Source: Oleiagrimonas sp963747595
GTDB taxonomy: Bacteria > Pseudomonadota > Gammaproteobacteria > Xanthomonadales > Rhodanobacteraceae
DNA: 64,000 bases
Assembly (NCBI GenBank): GCA_963747595.1
Contig: CAVVFO010000001.1
Location: forward strand, 744,001 to 808,000
Reading direction: 5' to 3'
The notes beneath the pieces are model-generated. The model did not search any database, was not told the origin of the DNA, and saw only the letters and a program-made list of their open reading frames with translations. Shown here piece after piece: positions 35,001 to 42,242 of the stretch; position 1 is the first letter of the stretch, and each line of letters starts with the position of its first letter. Position numbers and translations under genes: made by a program.

Positions 35001-36029
35001 GACATCGGCGCGGAGGCGTTTGCGGATGTCGACGTGCCGGAGCACTTGCGCATGCGCTTCTGTCTGCGCGACGAGCACGGGCACACGCTGTCCACGGGAC
35101 GGGATATCCAGGCGTTGCGCAAGCAGTGGCGCGGTCGCGCGCGCGAGGCATTCTCGCGCCACGCCGATGCCGATCTGACGCGCGAGGATATCGAGGGGTG
35201 GGATTTCGACGAGGTTCCGGAACGCCTGCAAGCGGAAGGCGGCATCGAGGCGTTTCCGGCGCTGGTGGATCTGGGCCAGGCCGTGGCCCTGCGGGTGTTC
35301 GAACGCAGCGACGAGGGCCGCGCCGAGCATCTGCGTGGCGTGCAGCGGTTGCTGCGCATGGCGCTGGCGGGGGCGTTCAAGCGTGCCCGCCGGCAGTTGC
35401 CGATCGGCCACATGCTGGCGCTGAAGTACACGCCGATCGGCAGCATCGACAGCTTGCGCGAAGACATCGTGGAAAGCGCCTTCAGCGGTCTGCTGGCGGA
35501 GCACGCTCTGGACGTGCGCACCCGCGATGCATTCCAGGCATTGGAAACGGATCTGGCCAGCCGGCTGTTTGCCGCTGCCGTGGAACGCCTGAAGCAAGTC
35601 GAGCCCGTCATCGAGGCGCAGGCGGAACTCAAGCCGTGGCTCGACCCGCCGCTGATGGGGTTCGCGCCGGCCAGCTACGATGACATGCACGAGCAGCTGG
35701 ATGCGCTGCTGACCCCCGGCTTTCTGCGGGATATGTCGGGCGAACGCTTGAGCCACGTGTGCCGTTACCTCAAGGCCATGCAGATGCGTGCCGAACGCCT
35801 GCGCCAGGACCCGGGCAAGGACCAGCAGCGCATGTTGCAGGTGCTGCCTTACTGGCGTGCCTGGTTGCAGCTCAGGGCCGAAGGTCATCGCGGCGAAGCG
35901 CTGGAGAACTTGCGCTGGATGATCGAGGAGTGGCGGGTGTCGCTGTTCGCGCAGGAGCTGAAGACCGCGCAACCTGTTTCGCCCAAGCGTTTGTCGCGCG
36001 CCCTGAAAAAGGCGGGCGATAGAGGGTAG
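32013..36029 (+). CDS. hrpA: ATP-dependent RNA helicase HrpA
   Basis: A 1338-residue DEAH/RHA-type helicase. Seen: VVIAGETGSGKTTQLPKLC (motif I), IIDEAHERSLNIDFLLGYLK (motif II), ITSATIDTARFSDHF (motif III), NVAETSLTVPRIRYVVDSG (motif V) and QRKGRCGRVGPGICVRLY (motif VI), then HA2 and OB-fold regions and the large C-terminal DUF3418 typical of HrpA. HrpA processes mRNAs and rescues stalled ribosomes in E. coli. A poorly conserved Arg/Pro-rich loop lies at about residues 605-660. I chose ATG 32013; an upstream in-frame ATG at 31962 would place an OxyR-like palindrome inside the gene. Confidence 0.95.
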   Translation: MSKPSPQSEMRTTLAALRTRLGEVCSRDTGRFLSRLGRLQRERAPDPRRVQALVDAVEASIGRRQQRARTRPPVQLDESLPIAQRAQDIVAAIGAHQVVVIAGETGSGKTTQLPKLCVAAGRGDAGLIGCTQPRRLAARSVARRVAEEMHTQIGGLIGFQVRFTEQVGDAARIKFMTDGILLAETQSDPWLSAYDTLIIDEAHERSLNIDFLLGYLKRLAKKRPDLKIIITSATIDTARFSDHFDNAPVIEVEGRAYPVEVRWRPPEGRGEVNVAEQVAAALDEISAEDPRGDVLVFLPGEREIRDVHLLLSRRQYRHTEVLPLYARLSARDQDRVFKPGRERRVVLATNVAETSLTVPRIRYVVDSGTARVKRYSQRRQLERLHVESISQAAADQRKGRCGRVGPGICVRLYDEADYTGRPRFTDPELLRSSLANVILRMLSLKLGEVEDFPFLDAPEPRAIADGYRRLGELQAIDEKRQLTPVGRTLGRLPIDAQLARMLVEGARCGVLPALIVLVAFLSVQDPRERPADARQQADQAHAAFADPKSDFVGILNLWRAYADAHEELTQSKLRGWCQRHFLSYMRMREWRELHRQLLLVSKDVRDWGPPSANPGRGNDVRPRDKAASPDNRRPVAAKRGGERPGRAALADAASAAPGTERTYESIHCSLLAGLPTQVAHKDQKGIFRGPRERKFQVFPGSALAKSPPNWIFCAQILDVGARVWGMLCARIEPQWIERQAAHLVRASSSDPHWSRKRGRVVAYEQVSLFGLTLVERRAVTFQRQDPALAHAIFLREALVRCEIDARADFIKANARVLQQAAELEAKQRREGLLKSDEDLAQFFHGKLPERIAGSRALDAWYRKAAPAAQATLRWSLEDVLDVPPGLDAAAFPAALELDGQRYRLQYRFVPGDAADGVTLQLPLSFLNALPAVQCQWLVPGLLDAKVAALIRGLPKSLRRNFVPAPDFARAFTETRPPHEMPLANALAAFLQRATGVDIGAEAFADVDVPEHLRMRFCLRDEHGHTLSTGRDIQALRKQWRGRAREAFSRHADADLTREDIEGWDFDEVPERLQAEGGIEAFPALVDLGQAVALRVFERSDEGRAEHLRGVQRLLRMALAGAFKRARRQLPIGHMLALKYTPIGSIDSLREDIVESAFSGLLAEHALDVRTRDAFQALETDLASRLFAAAVERLKQVEPVIEAQAELKPWLDPPLMGFAPASYDDMHEQLDALLTPGFLRDMSGERLSHVCRYLKAMQMRAERLRQDPGKDQQRMLQVLPYWRAWLQLRAEGHRGEALENLRWMIEEWRVSLFAQELKTAQPVSPKRLSRALKKAGDRG

Positions 36030-36110
36030 GCCGCATCGGGAGCCGCCCCGGGGCCGATCGAGCGCTGCGACGCCTGCCGGTGTGGTCCCCCGGCGGCAAC
36101 CTGCTGCGAG

Positions 36111-36608
36111 CTACTGTATGCGCTTGACCCGGGCGGATGTGTTGTACCCGTGCACGGTGAGAAGATAACCGCCCATGAAGCCATGCTTGATGGTGGCCTT
36201 GATGTGCGGAGTGCGCGGGATATAGAAGTCGCTATCGCCCACCACCTGCCATTTTTGTCCATTGGCGAGGGTGATGACGCTGCCATGGCGCCAGCCGCTG
36301 AACGTGCCCACCACCGTCGAGGTGATGCGATCCGGTTCCGACGCGCGATGATGCCTAGGCTTTTGCAGATCCCTGGCGCCCATGCGAGCGGCGGGCGGCG
36401 GCGCATTCTGATCCGGCTGCATGGCCTGCGGATGATTGCGCAGCCAGTGTTCCAGGGTCGCAAGCTGGCGTGGTGACAGCGTATCCAGCCCCGCGGCCTT
36501 GAAGGTCTGCGGCGCCATTTGCGCCTTCAGCGACGCGGCATCCTGCGCCAGCGCCGCGCCGGAGCCGCAGAGCAGCGCGAGAAGAATTAGTGACGTGAGT
36601 GTTTTCAT
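36111..36608 (-). CDS. Exported protein of unknown function
   Basis: A 165-residue protein with a clear signal peptide (TSLILLALLCGSGAALAQ). The mature part contains a helical segment LSPRQLATLEHWLRNHPQAM and a C-terminal beta-rich part TSTVVGTFSGWRHGSVITLA with GQKWQVVGDSDFYIP, which resembles a small OB/SH3-like barrel found in several Xanthomonadales periplasmic proteins. No cysteine or catalytic motif is visible. It converges on hrpA and is divergent from relA. Confidence 0.8.
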   Translation of the reverse strand: MKTLTSLILLALLCGSGAALAQDAASLKAQMAPQTFKAAGLDTLSPRQLATLEHWLRNHPQAMQPDQNAPPPAARMGARDLQKPRHHRASEPDRITSTVVGTFSGWRHGSVITLANGQKWQVVGDSDFYIPRTPHIKATIKHGFMGGYLLTVHGYNTSARVKRIQ

Positions 36609-36711
36609 GATTGCATGATAGCCATCAGTCTGTCCGTGGCGCCACATCGGCGTGTTCTCCGCCTGCGCGTCGCTCAGCAAAGGTGTGGCGGGGATCGCTT
36701 AGACTTGATCC

Positions 36712-38823
36712 ATGATCGCCACCACCACCAGCTGCCCGTCCAGTCTCACGAAGTGGCGTGAAAAACGTCCTGCGCTGGCAACGCCTCTGCGCGAAGCCGG
36801 GCGGCTGGACCCCGCACGGCAGACGGAATGTCTCGTGGTGCTGGGTCTCCTGGACGCCCTCGATTGCGACGACCAGACGCTGGCTGCGGCATTGTGGTTC
36901 GAGGTGGAGCAGTGCGGGACGAGCCATTGGCTGGATCTGGCCGAATCGCCACCGCCTGCGCTGACGCGCCTGGTGGAAGGGCAGCAGGCAGCGGAGAAAG
37001 TGTGGTCGCTGCATGCCGAACACGGCGGCGGAAGCGAGGGGTTGCGGCGGTTGCTGCTGGCCATCATCCGCGATCTGCGCGTGGTGTTCGTGTTGCTGGC
37101 GCGGCAGCTGGCGCGCATGCGTGCGGCATCCGCGCTGCCCGCAGAAGAGGCGCGGCAGCTGGCCAGCCTGACTGCCGACATCCACGCGCCGCTGGCCAAT
37201 CGACTGGGTATCTGGCAGCTCAAATGGGAACTGGAGGATCTGGCCTTCCGTTACCTGCAACCGCAGACCTACAAGCGCATCGCACGTCTGGTGGATGAAC
37301 GCCGTGCCGATCGCGAGCGTTTCATCGCCACCTGCATCGGCGAGTTGCGTACCGCGCTGGACGCAGCCGGCATTCGTGCGGATCTGGCCGGCAGGCCCAA
37401 GCACATCTTCTCGATCTACAGGAAGATGCAACGCAAGGGGCTGGATTTTTCCGAGTTGTACGACATACGTGCAGTACGCGTACTGGTCGACGATGTGGCC
37501 GCCTGCTATGCGGTGCTGGGCGTGGTGCACGGGCGCTGGATGCATATTCCGGGCGAGTTCGATGACTACATCGCGCGGCCCAAGGGCAACCATTACCGCT
37601 CATTGCATACCGCCGTCATGGGGCCCGAAGGCAAGGTGCTGGAGGTGCAGATCCGCACGCACGCCATGCATCACGAATCCGAACTGGGTGTAGCCGCGCA
37701 CTGGCGCTACAAGGAGGGCAGCGGCAACGATCCGGGGTTCGGCAAGCGCATCGCCTGGATGCGCGAGCTGCTGGAACATCGCGGCGACGACGACGCCAAC
37801 CTGATGGCGGATTTCCGTTCCGAACTGGGCGAGGAGCGGGTCTATCTGCTGACGCCGCGCGGTGAAGTGATGGATCTGCGTGCCGGTGCCACGGTGCTGG
37901 ATTTTGCCTATCACGTGCATACCGAGGTGGGCCACCGGTGCCGCGGCGCCAAGGTCAATGGCCGCATCGTGCCGCTGACCTTCCAGCCGCGCAGTGGCGA
38001 CAGCGTGGAGATACTGACCAGCAAGGTGTCCGATCCCAGCCGCGATTGGTTGTCGCCGCACCAGGGCTATCTACACACTGCCCGTGCCCGCGACAAGGTG
38101 CGCAGCTGGTTCCGTCGCAGCGCGCACGAGCACAACCTGACCGCCGGCCGTGCTGTGCTGGAGCATGAACTGAAACGTCTGGCCGTACGCGATACCGACC
38201 TGGAATCGCTGCCCGGGCGCTTCGGTCTCAAGGATCAGGATGCATTGCTGGAGGCGCTGGCCCTGGGCGAGATCAGCACCGGCCAGCTGGCGCGCGTCCT
38301 GCACGAAAAAGAGGCGCCCACGCCGGAGGTGACCCAGTCCGCGTCGCCGGTCCGCTCGGCACGCGCCGAGGCCGGCGCCATCCGCATCGAAGGCGTCAGC
38401 GATCTCATGACGAGCCTGGCACGCTGCTGCCAGCCGCTGCCCGGCGATCCGGTGCGCGGATTCATCACCCGTGCCCGCGGCGTGTCCGTGCATCGCGCCG
38501 ACTGTCCCAGCCTGATGCGGCTGGCAACACGGCATCCTGAACGCGTCATCGACGCCAGCTGGGGGCGTGCGCCGGCCAGCGCCTATGCGGTGGACATCCG
38601 TGTTCGCGGCTATGAACGCAAGGGCCTGCTCAAGGATGCCACCAGCGTCATCACCAACATGTCCTGCCCCATCGTGGCCTCGTCCAGCCGCATCTTCACG
38701 CGCACTGCGGAAGTGGACATGTTCTACACCCTGCGTGTACAGGACTACGGGCAGCTCTCCGCGCTTCTGGACCGGTTGGCCGCGCTGCCCAATGTGATCG
38801 ACGCGCGCCGGGTGGGCGATTGA
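36712..38823 (+). CDS. relA: GTP pyrophosphokinase RelA, (p)ppGpp synthetase I
   Basis: A 703-residue ribosome-associated stringent response enzyme. The N-terminal hydrolase-like domain lacks the HDxxED metal site of SpoT, so it should not degrade ppGpp. The synthetase domain has RPKHIFSIYRKMQRKG, YDIRAVRVLVDD, and GEFDDYIARPKGNHYRSLHT; the EFDD sequence is the acidic version typical of RelA, against RxKD in SpoT. Then come the TGS domain (LTPRGEVMDLRAGATVLDFA), a CC-type zinc region (LARCCQPLPGDPVRGFITR) and an ACT domain. Confidence 0.94.
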   Translation: MIATTTSCPSSLTKWREKRPALATPLREAGRLDPARQTECLVVLGLLDALDCDDQTLAAALWFEVEQCGTSHWLDLAESPPPALTRLVEGQQAAEKVWSLHAEHGGGSEGLRRLLLAIIRDLRVVFVLLARQLARMRAASALPAEEARQLASLTADIHAPLANRLGIWQLKWELEDLAFRYLQPQTYKRIARLVDERRADRERFIATCIGELRTALDAAGIRADLAGRPKHIFSIYRKMQRKGLDFSELYDIRAVRVLVDDVAACYAVLGVVHGRWMHIPGEFDDYIARPKGNHYRSLHTAVMGPEGKVLEVQIRTHAMHHESELGVAAHWRYKEGSGNDPGFGKRIAWMRELLEHRGDDDANLMADFRSELGEERVYLLTPRGEVMDLRAGATVLDFAYHVHTEVGHRCRGAKVNGRIVPLTFQPRSGDSVEILTSKVSDPSRDWLSPHQGYLHTARARDKVRSWFRRSAHEHNLTAGRAVLEHELKRLAVRDTDLESLPGRFGLKDQDALLEALALGEISTGQLARVLHEKEAPTPEVTQSASPVRSARAEAGAIRIEGVSDLMTSLARCCQPLPGDPVRGFITRARGVSVHRADCPSLMRLATRHPERVIDASWGRAPASAYAVDIRVRGYERKGLLKDATSVITNMSCPIVASSSRIFTRTAEVDMFYTLRVQDYGQLSALLDRLAALPNVIDARRVGD

Positions 38824-38916
38824 ACGCTGCGGCGGCGATGGAGTCTCAATGGAGTGAGTCCATTACAGTGACCCACTACACTGATCGTCTGCCAATGATC
38901 GACACGAACCGACCGT

Positions 38917-40617
38917 ATGAGTGAAAACGATTCCCGCCGCGATCGAAAGGAACCGACCCTGGGCAATCTGGATCAGCTGGATGCGTCCGCGGCGCGCCCG
39001 GGCGTACGTCCGGGGCAGCGCCCGGGGCAGCGGCGCACTCGCGTCAAGAAGAATACAGCGGCACAGACCCACCAGCGCGGGCCCGCCGACGAACACAGGA
39101 TGGCCACCGGCCGTTTCACCCGGATGTTCTGGGTGCTTGGAACGCTTGCGCTATTGATCATTCTGGGGGCGCTGGCATGGTTCAATCAGGGTGCGCTGCG
39201 TGCATTGTTGCCCCCCACGCGCATGAATGCCTTGCTGAAACGGGCCGATACAGCGCTGGCCCGAGGCCATCTCGAGTCCACTGACGGCACAGGTGCACGT
39301 TCGCTTTACGAGGGCGCCCGGGCGCTGGAACCGGACAACGAACGCGCTCTCAGGGGCCTGCGCAAGGTCGGGCAGGCCGAACTCGCTCGGGCCCGCAAGG
39401 CGCTGGTTGCGCACCATTACGCGCAGGCCCAACAGAATCTGGGGAATGCCCGCGCCCTGCTGGGAGGCGGCAGTGCCGTCGAGAGCCTGGCGCAGAAAAT
39501 TGCCCATGCGCAGCAGTCACAGGCGCAAACCAACGCCATCATCGAAGAGGCCCAGTCCCAGCGCAAAGCCGGCAACCTGAGCGGAGATCAGGGGGCCGCC
39601 GCGTTGTATCGCAAGGCCCTGGCCGTGGATCCGGCGAATGCGGTGGCGCGGCATGGTCTGGAGCAGGTAGGCGATGCGTGGGCTGCTCAGGCGCGCGCCG
39701 CGTTGCGCAAGGGCGATCTGGATGCCGCGTCGTCGCAGGTCGAGCGCATCGCCGCGGCCATGCCGCATTACGGCGATCTGCCCTCGCTGCGGGCCGCTGT
39801 GACCCAGGCGCGCAAGAAAGCCCAGGAGGTCACGCAGAAACACCTCGACGAAGCGCGTCGGGATATGCAGGCCGGACGCTTCACCGGCAGTGGGGACGAC
39901 AATGCGCTGGCGCAGTACCGCGCGGTCCTCGAGACCGATGCTGACAACGCGCAGGCCAGGGCCGGCCTGGGACAGGTGGCGCAGGCTCTCGTGGTGCAGG
40001 CCAATGCCGCCATCGACAGCCAGGATTTCCAGCAGGCCTCGCAGCTGCTGACGCAGGCAGCGAAGCTGGCGCCCAAGTCGGCCGACCTGGCCGCCGCGCA
40101 GTCGCGACTGAAGAGCGTAAAGGCACAGGTGCAGGCGCCCTCGGCCGGCCCCGGCGGCGGCAATCCGGCATTGCCGCCGAAGCAGCAGGCGAAGATCGAT
40201 GCATTGTTGAAGCGCGCGCACGCCGCCGCGCGCGCCGGTGACATCATGTTGCCGCCCGGCGCCTGCGCCTACGACCTGTATCGCCAAGCGCTGACGATCG
40301 ATGCCAACAATCCGGGTGCACTGCAAGGGTTGCAGTCGCTGGCCGGGCGCGCCACCCAGCTGTTCCAGACAGCACTCAAGGCCGGCCATCTGGATCGCGC
40401 CGACAGCATGCTGGATACCCTGGAACAACTGGACCCCGGCGACAGCGCCCATGATGCACTGCGCCATCGCCTGGCCAGCGCCTATCTGGATCGTGCCGAG
40501 AAACGCATCGGCAACGGTGATGACGCAGGGGCCCGCAAGGACTTGCACGCCGCGCGTAAGCTGGCGCCGGAGTCGCCCCGCCTGCAGGCGCTGTCCATCA
40601 AGCTGGGCGGCGCCTGA
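38917..40617 (+). CDS. Membrane-anchored TPR-repeat protein
   Basis: A 566-residue protein. Residues 1-68 are cytosolic, basic and disordered; one TM helix follows (VLGTLALLIILGALAWF, residues about 73-90); the remainder is alpha-helical with TPR-like units such as YRKALAVDPANAVARHGLEQ and LTQAAKLAPKSADLAAAQSR. The Ala/Gln content is high and long coiled coils are likely. It looks like a scaffold in the periplasm. It follows relA by 93 bases. No specific family recognised. Confidence 0.82.
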   Translation: MSENDSRRDRKEPTLGNLDQLDASAARPGVRPGQRPGQRRTRVKKNTAAQTHQRGPADEHRMATGRFTRMFWVLGTLALLIILGALAWFNQGALRALLPPTRMNALLKRADTALARGHLESTDGTGARSLYEGARALEPDNERALRGLRKVGQAELARARKALVAHHYAQAQQNLGNARALLGGGSAVESLAQKIAHAQQSQAQTNAIIEEAQSQRKAGNLSGDQGAAALYRKALAVDPANAVARHGLEQVGDAWAAQARAALRKGDLDAASSQVERIAAAMPHYGDLPSLRAAVTQARKKAQEVTQKHLDEARRDMQAGRFTGSGDDNALAQYRAVLETDADNAQARAGLGQVAQALVVQANAAIDSQDFQQASQLLTQAAKLAPKSADLAAAQSRLKSVKAQVQAPSAGPGGGNPALPPKQQAKIDALLKRAHAAARAGDIMLPPGACAYDLYRQALTIDANNPGALQGLQSLAGRATQLFQTALKAGHLDRADSMLDTLEQLDPGDSAHDALRHRLASAYLDRAEKRIGNGDDAGARKDLHAARKLAPESPRLQALSIKLGGA

Positions 40618-40671
40618 TTGCAGGGCGGCGGAGAGTCGCTTCCGAAGGCCGTACGGTGAGCCGGTGCGGTG

Positions 40672-41526
40672 TCACGGCGTTTCCGCGGCCTGGACAGGTG
40701 CGGAGGCGCTCCTCGCCGAAGCCGGCGCAGCGAACACGCCGAACATGGCCGCGTAGGATCGCACCATCAGGCTGGGTGCGCCGTAATATGCATTGTTGAC
40801 GTACAGCTGCGAGATAGTGCCGTCCAGATACAGGGCGTCGCTGCAGTCCAGCCGGTCGCGGAACATGCGCGCGAAGCTGTAGAAGTTCACGGGGACGTTG
40901 CTGACCGCGAAGATCACCTGATTGCCATGTCGGGCACAGACTCCGCTGCGCCACTTCATGCTGTCCGAATGGCGGTGAAAGTTCGGGTTGATATGGCCAT
41001 TGATGACCAGCATCGGGCCGGACTGGGTCGCCCAGCGCACGTGCGGATGTCGCGCTGCGTAGGCCTTTGTCGTTTCCACCGTGGCGCTGCCCTTGTCGTC
41101 GATCGCGAACACGCCGTTGGGCTGCAGCGAGAAATTGCCTGCATGCGGATCGCCATGTGCGGTGTTCAGCGGCACTAGGGTCTTGCCATTCTCCACATAC
41201 AGCCCCAGCGGCGCGTTCTGGCGATCGTAAATGCCGGCGTTGGCCGCGAACAGCAGCTTTCGCCCGCGGCTCTGGCCCCAGCTGCGCAACGTTTCGATGC
41301 TGCCGAAGGCCTGGCCAGTCTCGGGGTTGTGCCAGTACAGGCGCAGTCTGTCCCGATCCAGCCGCAGCGTCACCACCTGATAGGTGCTGCCATCCAGCCG
41401 TATTTCGCGCGACCGCATGGATTTGGCCTGTTTGCCGCACGCCGGCAGCGAAAGGGCCGCCGCCAGCATCAGCACGACGCATCGGCCGGTCTTCCACATG
41501 TGGCGTAAGGCGGGAGGCTTGGTCAT
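40672..41526 (-). CDS. Phosphodiester glycosidase (NAGPA-like) family lipoprotein
   Basis: A 284-residue exported protein with lipobox LPAC in the N-terminal signal region. The body matches the phosphodiester glycosidase/exopolysaccharide-associated domain: FAANAGIYDRQNAPLGLYVE, NGVFAIDDKGSATVETT, ATQSGPMLVINGHINPNF and DALYLDGTISQLYV. Family members cleave GlcNAc-phosphodiesters or act in exopolysaccharide biology; the substrate here is unknown. Start is uncertain: ATGs at 41535, 41526 and 41499 lack clear ribosome sites. It is divergent from the NUDIX gene. Confidence 0.88.
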   Translation of the reverse strand: MTKPPALRHMWKTGRCVVLMLAAALSLPACGKQAKSMRSREIRLDGSTYQVVTLRLDRDRLRLYWHNPETGQAFGSIETLRSWGQSRGRKLLFAANAGIYDRQNAPLGLYVENGKTLVPLNTAHGDPHAGNFSLQPNGVFAIDDKGSATVETTKAYAARHPHVRWATQSGPMLVINGHINPNFHRHSDSMKWRSGVCARHGNQVIFAVSNVPVNFYSFARMFRDRLDCSDALYLDGTISQLYVNNAYYGAPSLMVRSYAAMFGVFAAPASARSASAPVQAAETP

Positions 41527-41619
41527 GTCTTGCATGGTCACATGCTGCGCGGTGTGCTGCAGGTCCGGGAGAGTGCCGTGGGATGCGTACAATACGCATT
41601 TTCGCCCGTTGCGCCCATC

Positions 41620-42108
41620 ATGGCCTATACACCCATTGTTGCCACTCTCGGTTACGTGCTCTCGCCGGATCGCTCGCAGGTGCTGATGATCCATCGCAAT
41701 ACGCGTCGGGACGATCATCACCTGGGCAAGTACAACGGCCTGGGCGGCAAGCTGGAACCGGACGAGGACATCGCCAGTGGCATGCGTCGGGAGATCCGCG
41801 AGGAAGCGGGCATCGAATGCATGTCGATGCAACTGCGCGGCACCATCAGCTGGCCGGGGTTCGGCAAGCACGGCGAGGACTGGCTGGGGTTTATCTTTCT
41901 GGTCGATCGTTTTGCCGGCACGCCACACGAAGGCAATCACGAAGGCACGCTGGAATGGGTCGCGCGCCAGCACATGGACCAGTTGCCGATGTGGGAGGGC
42001 GACCGCCATTTCCTGCCGCTGGTGTTCGACGAAGATCCGCGGCCGTTCCACGGCGTGATGCCGTACACGGGCGGCCGCATGCAGTCGTGGTCCTTCTCGC
42101 GCCTGTAA
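41620..42108 (+). CDS. MutT-like NUDIX hydrolase (8-oxo-dGTP diphosphatase-like)
   Basis: A 162-residue NUDIX protein with a perfect box GGKLEPDEDIASGMRREIRE followed by EAGI. The N-terminal TPIVATLGYVLSPDRSQVLM and HLGKYNGLGGKLE resemble the MTH1/8-oxo-dGTPase type, which sanitises oxidised nucleotides. A TACAAT hexamer at 41588-41593 could be its -10 box. A palindromic repeat follows directly behind the stop. Confidence 0.9.
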   Translation: MAYTPIVATLGYVLSPDRSQVLMIHRNTRRDDHHLGKYNGLGGKLEPDEDIASGMRREIREEAGIECMSMQLRGTISWPGFGKHGEDWLGFIFLVDRFAGTPHEGNHEGTLEWVARQHMDQLPMWEGDRHFLPLVFDEDPRPFHGVMPYTGGRMQSWSFSRL

Positions 42109-42137
42109 CCGCGTATGGCGCAGGGCGGCTCAAGGAG

Positions 42138-42242
42138 TAGGGCGGCTCGAGGAGCGTCAGCGACGGAGCCGCCTGCTGGCGTGGAAATTGATGGCGCAAG
42201 GCAAGCAGGCGGATCCGTCGCGTTGCTCCTTGATCCACCCTA
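42138..42242. repeat. Dispersed palindromic repeat family B, copy 1
   Basis: Imperfect inverted arms of about 38 bases, at 42138-42176 (TAGGGCGGCTCGAGGAGC start) and 42205-42242, with a 28-base centre. The arms are nearly identical to those of copy 2 at 47221-47356. A partial extra copy of the left arm lies just before it (42122-42137). The outer end of the right arm supplies the TAG stop of the penicillin-acylase-like gene. Confidence 0.8.

Noticed and set aside
36712..38823. Possible bifunctional SpoT
   Set aside because: The HDxxED hydrolase site is missing and the synthetase loop carries EFDD, both typical of RelA.
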